A stretch of 38,199 nt of DNA from Lachnospiraceae bacterium. GTDB taxonomy: Bacteria > Bacillota > Clostridia > Lachnospirales > Lachnospiraceae. The stretch is from contig SFEV01000027.1 in the NCBI GenBank assembly GCA_004557975.1, positions 1-38,199 of the forward strand, read 5' to 3'. This document shows positions 32,096 to 38,199 of the stretch, one piece after another. Made by a program: the position numbers and the translations under genes. The notes below the pieces were generated by a model. The model was not told the origin of the DNA, searched no databases, and saw only the letters and a list, made by a program, of their open reading frames with translations. Position 1 is the stretch's first letter. Each line of letters opens with the position of its first letter.

Positions 32096-33430
32096 TTATG
32101 ATTTTCTGGATCTTACTGTCACGTATCCTGCATCAGCAAAAGGGTCATCGTAGGAGGCAGAAAAACCGATGGAATCCTCTATTCGCAGAAGCTGATTGTA
32201 TTTGGCGACACGCTCTGTCCGGCAGGGTGCACCCGTCTTGATCTGTCCTGCGCCGACTGCCACTGCAATATCTGCAATCATCGTATCCTCCGTCTCCCCG
32301 GAGCGGTGGGAAATGATGGTGCGGTAACCGTTTTGATGCGCCAGCTCAATCGTATTAAATGCCTCAGTCAGTGTGCCGATCTGATTTACCTTGACGAGAA
32401 CCGCATTTCCGGCATGAAGGGAAATTCCCTTCCGCAGCCGTTCCACGTTTGTCACGAACAGGTCATCCCCCACAAGCTGTATTTTGTCTCCAAGACGTGC
32501 AGTCAGTTCGGTCCATCCTTCCCAGTCATTCTCATCCAGTCCGTCCTCAATGGAACGGATCGGAAACTGGCGTGTCAGTGTTTCAAGATAAGCGATCATT
32601 TCCTCCGTCGTTCTGTAGATTTCTTTTCCCTTCATACGGCTCTCTCCCGGAAAAAAATAAGCCTTTTTTTCCTCATCGTAGAGTTCACTGGAAGCTGCGT
32701 CCAGAGCGATGACGATATCCTGCTCCATCCGGTATCCGGCCTTCTCCACGGCATCGGTGATCAGAGACAGGACAGCGGCGGCATCCTCCAGATCCGGTGC
32801 AAAACCGCCTTCATCACCGACGCCTGTGGAGAACCCTTTTTCTTTCAGCATTTTTTTCAGTGTGTGATAAATCTCCGCACACATCTGGAGACTGTGAGAA
32901 AATCCGTCTGCCCCGACGGGCATGATCATAAACTCCTGGAGATCCACCGTATTGTCTGCATGGCACCCGCCATTGAGAATGTTCATCATCGGCACCGGCA
33001 TCCGGTGAGCGTGCATGCCGCCGAGATAACGAAACAGAGGCATGTTCAGAGATTTTGCCGCAGCCGCAGCAGTTGCCATGGACACGCCCAGGATACCGTT
33101 TGCTCCCAGCATCTTCTTGTTTTTTGTTCCGTCTTCACGGCAGAGGATACGGTCGATCGATGATTGTCCATATACATTTTCCCCGATCACTGCGTCTGCG
33201 AGAATAGTATTGACAAAATGGCATGTCTGTTCCACGCCTTTTCCGTGATATCGTTCCTGTCCGTCGCGCAGCTCCGCAGCTTCATACTCACCGGTCGATG
33301 CACCGGAGGGTACGCAGGCTCTGCCGACACTGCCGTCCTCTGTCATAATTTCCACTTCTACGGTGGGATTGCCTCTGGAATCCAGGATTTCCCGCGCATA
33401 TACATCTGTGATAGGCATATAATTACACAT
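32096..33430 (-). CDS. eno: Enolase
   Basis: A 444-residue enzyme converting 2-phosphoglycerate to phosphoenolpyruvate. Family hallmarks are REILDSRGNPTVEVEI, the SGASTGEYEAAELRDG loop, GNKKMLGANGILGVSMA (here TKNKKMLG), VGDEGGFAPDL, SIEDGLDENDWEGW, LVGDDLFVTN and ISHRSGETEDTMIADIAVA. The start is ATG at 33430; GGAGG (33442-33438 on the minus strand) is 7 bases upstream. An alternative Met five residues in is less well placed. It runs convergent to the protease gene and divergent from the decayed gene at 33535. No convincing promoter could be fixed upstream. Confidence 0.97.
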   Translation of the reverse strand: MCNYMPITDVYAREILDSRGNPTVEVEIMTEDGSVGRACVPSGASTGEYEAAELRDGQERYHGKGVEQTCHFVNTILADAVIGENVYGQSSIDRILCREDGTKNKKMLGANGILGVSMATAAAAAKSLNMPLFRYLGGMHAHRMPVPMMNILNGGCHADNTVDLQEFMIMPVGADGFSHSLQMCAEIYHTLKKMLKEKGFSTGVGDEGGFAPDLEDAAAVLSLITDAVEKAGYRMEQDIVIALDAASSELYDEEKKAYFFPGESRMKGKEIYRTTEEMIAYLETLTRQFPIRSIEDGLDENDWEGWTELTARLGDKIQLVGDDLFVTNVERLRKGISLHAGNAVLVKVNQIGTLTEAFNTIELAHQNGYRTIISHRSGETEDTMIADIAVAVGAGQIKTGAPCRTERVAKYNQLLRIEDSIGFSASYDDPFADAGYVTVRSRKS

Positions 33431-33534
33431 ATTGCAACCTCCTGTTCAGAATTCATTTCTTTGTCATAGTATTTCCCGGCGCGAGGTGTTTCACTCCTGG
33501 TGGAAATTTGTAAAAGGATGCGATTGGTGTCTGT

Positions 33535-34734
33535 ATGTCTTTTTACAATCCTAACTATGCAGCGGTCTATATTCTGCTGGCACTGCCGCCTGTGCTGTAT
33601 GCAGTTCTCCATTTATGAAGCAGTTGGGAGAAGGCTGCCTCAGCCATGACGGCAGCTCTGCTTCTTATAAATTTGTGGGGAACACGGTCAAAAACAGGAA
33701 TACTGACAGTTTTTCTGCTTTTTTTCGGATGCGTTTTGCTGCTTTTAAGGACAGGAAGAAAGAGAGTGCTGTTTCTGACCGGGACGGTATGCTGCCTTGC
33801 AGCGTATCTTGCGGTGGGAAGGATGCTGCCGGGAAATTCTTTTGGAGAGAAGATTCTGGAAAATGCCATGCCTGAGCAGAAGCATTACAGGCTGCAGGAA
33901 GTCCGTCCAGGCCAGGATGAGGTGACGATACTGTATAATAATGAAACGTACTGTATGAAGCTGGAAAGCGACGGGAACAAAACATGGTTCAGTATCACAG
34001 ATGAGAAAGGACAGCCTTATGAGCTTGTCCGGCGGGAAGAAGACGGGCGGTTTAAACTGAAAGAAAAGTCATATAAGACACTTTCTTTTGAAGCTTACCG
34101 ATATGGAGAAGAGTACCATCTGGTTATGTATCAGAAAAATATACCGTGGGAATTTGTGAAAAAGAACCAGGATTCTCCATACACGTATGTGACACTGTTT
34201 GGTAAGGAAGATATTCCGCTCAATGCTCCTTATGCGTTCGGAAAAGGATATGAGAGGGCATTCAGTGACCGTTTTTATCTGTGGAGCAGAACAGTGCCGC
34301 TGCTGAAAAAGTATATGCTGTGGGGAAGCGGGCCCAATACGTTTGCTCTGGTTTTTCCGCAGAATGATTACGTGACGCGCGCTAACATTGGACTGGATAT
34401 GATGACACAGATTATTTCGCGTCCGCACAGCCTGTATCTGCAGACTGCGGTTCAGACAGGGTTTTTATCATTGATTTTGTTCATGATTATGACAGGGCAG
34501 TACGTGTATCAGGCGGCACGGATGTTGAAGGGACAGGAGAACAGGGCACATCAATGCAGCAGTATTTTTCAGAATGCTCCGTTTCTGCTTTCTGTGTCAG
34601 CGTATTTGATTATGGGTGCTGTAAATGACTCCCTTGTGGTTACGGCCCCCATATTCTGGGCTTTGTTCGGTGCAGGATACGGTTTGTTCCAAAAGACGGA
34701 CCAGATGTATATTAACAGCAAATCCAGGCAATAA
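33535..34734 (+). pseudogene. Remnant of an O-antigen ligase/Wzy-like membrane protein
   Basis: The intact frame 33646-34734 (362 residues) has the features of a Wzy_C protein: NLWGTRSKTGILTVFLLFF (the SGSR-type motif and helix), then a long extracytoplasmic loop, GSGPNTFALVFPQNDY, the RPHSLYLQTAVQTGFLSLILF histidine loop and two further helices. In the same frame upstream, from 33535, the codons read MSFYNPNYAAVYILLALPPVL..., the family NPNY segment, and are ended by TGA at 33616-33618, 28 codons before the ATG at 33646. About 150-200 residues that should precede are absent. So it appears 5'-truncated and nonsense-interrupted. A short functional product from 33646 cannot be ruled out. Confidence 0.6.
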
Positions 34735-34770
34735 TAACTATAAAATTTTAGCAGATTATTCAAAAAACAG

Positions 34771-34799
34771 TTGAAATATCCGTGTCCCTGTGATAGACT
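34771..34799 (+). promoter_or_regulatory. Promoter of secG
   Basis: TTGAAA (34771-34776) and TAGACT (34794-34799) are 17 bp apart. TGA before the -10 gives an extended element. Likely start of the secG-rnr-smpB transcript. Confidence 0.5.
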
Positions 34800-34825
34800 G
34801 TTTGTGTTTGGCATAGGAGGTGTGG

Positions 34826-35059
34826 TTGGCTGTGAGAATTTTTTTGACAATTATTTTTATATTAGTTAGTATTGCATTGACTGTAATTGTTCTGGCTCAG
34901 CAGGGTAAGGACGCAGGACTCGGAGCGCTTGGCGGAGCCGGAGATACTTACTGGAGTAAGAATAAGTCACGTTCCGTAGAAGGAAAGCTCGTGAAATTCA
35001 CGAAGATTCTGGCTGTATGTTTTATCTTACTTGCAGTTATTTTGAACCTGAATTTTTAG
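34826..35059 (+). CDS. secG: Protein translocase subunit SecG
   Basis: A small two-helix membrane protein (77 residues from 34826) of the SecYEG channel: LTIIFILVSIALTVIVLAQQGKDAGLGALGG, then a polar loop and KFTKILAVCFILLAVILNLNF. The QxGK..GLG motif identifies the family. The start is uncertain: AGGAGG (34815-34820) could serve TTG 34826 (5 bases away) or GTG 34832 (11 bases). The frame also opens with GTG at 34820, overlapping the ribosome site. The secG-rnr-smpB order is common in Firmicutes. Confidence 0.93.
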   Translation: MAVRIFLTIIFILVSIALTVIVLAQQGKDAGLGALGGAGDTYWSKNKSRSVEGKLVKFTKILAVCFILLAVILNLNF

Positions 35060-35063
35060 TGAC

Positions 35064-35098
35064 AAAGGACTGATGCAGGAGTGCACCGGTCCTTTCTT
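35064..35098 (+). terminator. Terminator or attenuator after secG
   Basis: AAAGGACTG (35064-35072) pairs with CGGTCCTTT (35087-35095), with one G-T pair, followed by CTTATT. The T-run is short, so some transcription may continue into rnr. Confidence 0.65.
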
Positions 35099-35217
35099 AT
35101 TATCGGGTGGTTTTGCTGTACGCAGGCAGAAATTCAGGCGGAGAGTTGCCGGATTGTATGTCAGTCCAGCTGCAAAGACAGTATTCAGTATGTCAGGAAC
35201 AGCAGAAGGGAGAATGA

Positions 35218-37503
35218 ATGACACAGGAAGAGGAACAGTTTGAGCGCCGTAAAAAGGTGATATATGATATGATTTGCGATAAACAGTATGTCCCGATGAA
35301 GCTAAAGGAGATGGCGGTGCTGCTTCAGGTTCCGAAGGAGAGCAGACAGCAGCTTAAGGATGTACTGGATGCGCTTATAGTGGACGGAAAGATTGAAGTG
35401 ACCACGAAAGGGAAGTATCGAAAAGCGACTGCAAAATTTCTCTGCGGTACGTTTATCGCTCATCCACGGGGATTCGGATTCGTGGAGGTTGAGGGACGTG
35501 AAAATGACATATTTATTCCGGAGGATCAGACCGGAGGCGCAATGCACCGGGATACGGTACAGGTTGTGATTCTTCAGGCAGCGGAGGGAAAACGGCAGGA
35601 AGGCAGCGTCGTGCGGATTCTGGAGCGCGGGATCCGTGAGCTGATCGGGACGTTTCAGAAGAATCACAGTTATGGTTTTGTAATTCCGGACAATCCACGA
35701 TTCACTTCGGACGTTTTTGTTTTGCAGGAACACAGTATGGGAGCAATGAGCGGCCATAAGGTTCTTGTGGCGCTCACGTCTTATGGAGAAAACGGGCGGA
35801 AGCCGGAAGGCAGGGTGAAGCAGATCATCGGGCACATCAATGATCCGGGAACGGATATTCTGTCTGTGGTCTATGAATATGAGCTGCCCCATGAATTCCC
35901 GGAAAAGGTCATGAACCAGGCACAGCGCACGGCAGAGAGTATCAGTGAGGCGGATATGACAGGGCGAAAAGATCTGAGGCAGGTACTGATGGTGACCATT
36001 GATGGAGAGGATGCAAAGGATCTTGATGATGCCGTGTCGCTGACCTTCGACGGAGAACATTATCAGCTGGGCGTTCATATCGCGGATGTGGCAAATTATG
36101 TGCAGGAAAACAGTGCCCTTGACAGGGAAGCATATAAGCGCGGCACAAGTGTTTATCTGGCTGACCGTGTGATTCCGATGCTGCCTCACCGGCTATCCAA
36201 CGGAATCTGCTCTCTTAACGCCGGAGAGGATCGTCTTGCCATGAGTTGTCTCATGGAAATTGACCGGAAGGGTACAGTGGTTTCTCATGAAGTGACGGAA
36301 TCAGTTATCCGGGTGGATCGCAGAATGTCATACCGGGAGGTGCAGAATATTCTGGAATATATGCAAGGTGAGAAGCAGGAACCGTCAAAGGCTTCAGATC
36401 ATGAGACACCGGGAAACAATGATTCCTGTTATGCGCCGGAAGATGACAGGGAAGAGCAGAATGTGCGGAAGGATATTGTTTGCCGTAATGCGGCAAATGA
36501 TGGAAGCATGGAACAGCATATCCGGAAATGTGGACCGGTAGTGCCGATGCTGGTACAGATGGCGGACCTCGCGAAGCTCCTGCATACAAAACGCAGAAAA
36601 AGAGGATCTATAGATTTTGATTTTCCGGAGGCAAAGGTGATTCTGGATGAGAAAGGCGCGCCCGTTGAAATCCGGGCGTATGAACACAATACTGCCACAA
36701 ATCTTATTGAGGAATTTATGCTGATTGCCAATGAAACGATTGCAGAGCATTTTTTCTGGCAGGAGATTCCGTTTTTATACAGGACACACGAGTCACCGGA
36801 TACGGAAAAGATACAGAAGCTTGCTGCATTTATCGGTACTTTCGGTTATGGGATGAAAGGAATATCCGATGAGGTTCATCCGAAAGAGCTTCAGAAGCTG
36901 CTGGCGAGGATTGCAGATACACCGGAGGAGATGATGATCAGCCGTCTGACGCTGCGTTCCATGAAACAGGCCCGGTACACGACGCAGTCTACCGGTCATT
37001 TCGGATTGGCGGCACAGCATTACTGTCATTTCACATCGCCGATCAGGCGGTATCCTGATCTGCAGATTCACCGTATCATCAAGGACGTACTGCGGGGAAG
37101 AATGACGCAGACAAAGATTGATCATTATAATCAGATACTTCCCGAGGCTGCAGAGCACTGCAGCAGGACAGAGCGGCGTGCGGATGATGCGGAGCGTGAG
37201 ACGGTAAAGCTGAAGAAAGCAGAATATATGCAGCAGTTTATAGGGGAGGAATTTGATGCTGTGATCTCCGGGATCATGTCATACGGCATGTATGCGGAGC
37301 TTCCCAATACAGTGGAAGGGCTGATTCACGTCAGCAGGATGTATGATGACCGATACTATTACCGTGAAGAGACGTACGAAATGTACGGAATAGATACGGG
37401 CAGAGTATTTCGGTTGGGAGATCATGTGAGGATTCGTGTTGCGGATGCGGACAAGGCGACAAAATCCGTAGATTTTGAACTGGTGCAGACTGATTTTGGA
37501 TGA
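35218..37503 (+). CDS. rnr: Ribonuclease R with an insertion in the RNB domain
   Basis: A 761-residue 3'-to-5' exoribonuclease that degrades structured RNA and works with SmpB-tmRNA. Order of domains: helix-turn-helix (~1-65), two cold-shock domains (GTFIAHPRGFGFVEVEG and FQKNHSYGFVIPDNPRF), the RNB catalytic domain (DGEDAKDLDDAVSL; RKRGSIDFDFPEA; HFTSPIRRYPDLQIHR) and a C-terminal S1 domain (DAVISGIMSYGMYAELPNTVEGLIHVS). Residues ~385-438 (about 36370-36531) are a hydrophilic stretch between NILEYMQG and VPMLVQMADLAKLL, where relatives have only a short link. ATG 35218 follows AAGGGAG (35206-35212). Confidence 0.95.
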   Translation: MTQEEEQFERRKKVIYDMICDKQYVPMKLKEMAVLLQVPKESRQQLKDVLDALIVDGKIEVTTKGKYRKATAKFLCGTFIAHPRGFGFVEVEGRENDIFIPEDQTGGAMHRDTVQVVILQAAEGKRQEGSVVRILERGIRELIGTFQKNHSYGFVIPDNPRFTSDVFVLQEHSMGAMSGHKVLVALTSYGENGRKPEGRVKQIIGHINDPGTDILSVVYEYELPHEFPEKVMNQAQRTAESISEADMTGRKDLRQVLMVTIDGEDAKDLDDAVSLTFDGEHYQLGVHIADVANYVQENSALDREAYKRGTSVYLADRVIPMLPHRLSNGICSLNAGEDRLAMSCLMEIDRKGTVVSHEVTESVIRVDRRMSYREVQNILEYMQGEKQEPSKASDHETPGNNDSCYAPEDDREEQNVRKDIVCRNAANDGSMEQHIRKCGPVVPMLVQMADLAKLLHTKRRKRGSIDFDFPEAKVILDEKGAPVEIRAYEHNTATNLIEEFMLIANETIAEHFFWQEIPFLYRTHESPDTEKIQKLAAFIGTFGYGMKGISDEVHPKELQKLLARIADTPEEMMISRLTLRSMKQARYTTQSTGHFGLAAQHYCHFTSPIRRYPDLQIHRIIKDVLRGRMTQTKIDHYNQILPEAAEHCSRTERRADDAERETVKLKKAEYMQQFIGEEFDAVISGIMSYGMYAELPNTVEGLIHVSRMYDDRYYYREETYEMYGIDTGRVFRLGDHVRIRVADADKATKSVDFELVQTDFG

Positions 37504-37532
37504 ACCGCAGATATATATAATTGAAGACAGAT

Positions 37533-37601
37533 AAACCCCATCGGCGCAGCCGATTTTCATGGGTTTGCGAATCGTATCTGTGAAGACACTAAAGAGATAC
37601 G
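37533..37601 (+). other. Two hairpins between rnr and smpB
   Basis: The first is nested: ATCGGC (37540-37545) with GCCGAT (37549-37554), followed by TTTT and flanked by AAACCC/GGGTTT (37533-37538 with 37561-37566). It may act as a weak terminator. The second pairs CGTATCT (37573-37579) with AGATACG (37595-37601). Together they sit in the 165-base gap before smpB. Confidence 0.45.
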
Positions 37602-37668
37602 AAGGCAGGTAACAATGATTTTGGAATGCAGCAGTCTATGGCTGCAGCAGCAGGAGGATAGGAGATCA

Positions 37669-38133
37669 ATGGGGACTTCCACAAAACTGATAGCGAACAA
37701 CAAAAAAGCATACCATGATTACTTTATAGAGGAAAAGTATGAGACAGGAATTGCGCTGCACGGCACAGAGGTAAAATCACTTCGCATGGGAAAATGCAGC
37801 ATCAAGGAAGCCTTTGTGCGCATAGAAAACGGTGAGGTGTTTATTTACGGCATGCATATCAGCCCGTACGAGAAAGGCAATATTTTTAACAAAGATCCGC
37901 TCCGTGTAAAAAAGCTTTTTCTTCATAAAAGCGAAATCAACAAAATGACAGGAAAGATCAAAGAAAAAGGATACACACTCGTTCCGCTTCAGGTCTATTT
38001 TAAAGACAGCCTGGCAAAGGTGGAAATAGGTCTGGCCAGAGGTAAGAAACTGTATGATAAGAGACAGGACATTGCAAAGAAGGATCAGCGGCGCGAAGCG
38101 GAAAAGGAGTTCAAGGTTAAAAATCTATATTAA
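37669..38133 (+). CDS. smpB: SsrA-binding protein SmpB
   Basis: A 154-residue protein that loads tmRNA onto stalled ribosomes. The family signature is strong: KLIANNKKAYHDYFIEEKYETGIALHGTEVKSLRMGKCSIKEAFVRI, GMHISPYEKGN, DPLRVKKLFLHKSEI and the basic C-terminal tail DKRQDIAKKDQRREAEKEFK. The start is set at ATG 37669, with GGAG at 37661-37664; the longer frame from 37615 adds 18 residues not in the family. The neighbouring rnr product acts in the same rescue pathway. Confidence 0.96.
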   Translation: MGTSTKLIANNKKAYHDYFIEEKYETGIALHGTEVKSLRMGKCSIKEAFVRIENGEVFIYGMHISPYEKGNIFNKDPLRVKKLFLHKSEINKMTGKIKEKGYTLVPLQVYFKDSLAKVEIGLARGKKLYDKRQDIAKKDQRREAEKEFKVKNLY

Positions 38134-38174
38134 AAATTTGGCAGATTCCGGTGAAAAATCCTGGCAGTGCGGAC

Positions 38175-38199
38175 TTGACAAGAGCGCATGAAACGATTA
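38175..38199 (+). promoter_or_regulatory. Promoter cut by the window end, possibly of ssrA
   Basis: A perfect TTGACA (38175-38180) is followed by 17 bases and then TA at the last two positions, as expected for the first two bases of a -10. Genes for tmRNA often follow smpB in Clostridia. The gene itself is outside the window. Confidence 0.35.

Noticed and set aside
32306..33163. 285-codon plus-strand frame
   Set aside because: It is the opposite-strand shadow of enolase, with no ribosome site or recognisable domain.

Overview
The window looks like chromosomal DNA of a Gram-positive, spore-forming gut Clostridia species, most likely Lachnospiraceae. The evidence is moderate GC, strong AGGAGG ribosome sites, TTGACA/TATAAT-type promoters, a SpoIIM homologue, clostridial-type gene order (scpA-scpB-dacB; secG-rnr-smpB) and a biotin-dependent sodium-pump decarboxylase cluster. 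The species cannot be named from this sequence alone.

Layout. Positions 1-1866 are visibly AT-rich and carry an AbiE-type toxin-antitoxin pair with its own promoter and an inverted repeat, followed by a short truncated reading frame; this reads as acquired DNA abutting a GH51 arabinofuranosidase gene. Positions 1870-7146 hold arabinofuranosidase, a GNAT acetyltransferase, a small CxxC protein, a DUF362 protein, SpoIIM and XerD. A class I DAHP synthase lies on the minus strand (7376-8410). Then come a siroheme-type dehydrogenase, RNase H, a small membrane protein, alaS, rpsU (58 codons), cardiolipin synthase and a DacF-type carboxypeptidase. Positions 16040-19734 hold a metallophosphoesterase, scpA, scpB and a second D,D-carboxypeptidase at the position of Bacillus dacB.

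Positions 19945-25444 form one cluster: an acyl-CoA-type carboxyltransferase, an unusually long OadG-like subunit, a free biotin carrier, the membrane pump subunit OadB and a 5S/PycB-type carboxyltransferase without its own biotin domain. Two carboxyltransferases therefore appear to share one biotin carrier and one sodium pump. This combines the parts list of transcarboxylase (12S, 5S, 1.3S) with that of a Na+-translocating decarboxylase.

Between this operon and thiN (thiamine pyrophosphokinase) lie three exact-period 92-bp tandem repeats. Each unit can fold into three hairpins and each carries a Shine-Dalgarno-like stretch. A fourth, partial copy supplies the actual ribosome site of thiN. 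This is the most unusual structure in the window. Downstream are a small membrane protein, a GH25 lysozyme with wall-binding repeats, gpmI, an HtrA-type protease with a Glu in place of the catalytic Asp, enolase (minus strand), a decayed O-antigen-ligase-like gene with an in-frame stop, secG, RNase R with an insertion, and smpB. The window ends inside what may be the promoter of the next gene, plausibly ssrA.

Most genes are housekeeping. Accessory or unusual content is concentrated at 1-1866, 14591-14648, 19945-25891 and 33535-34734.
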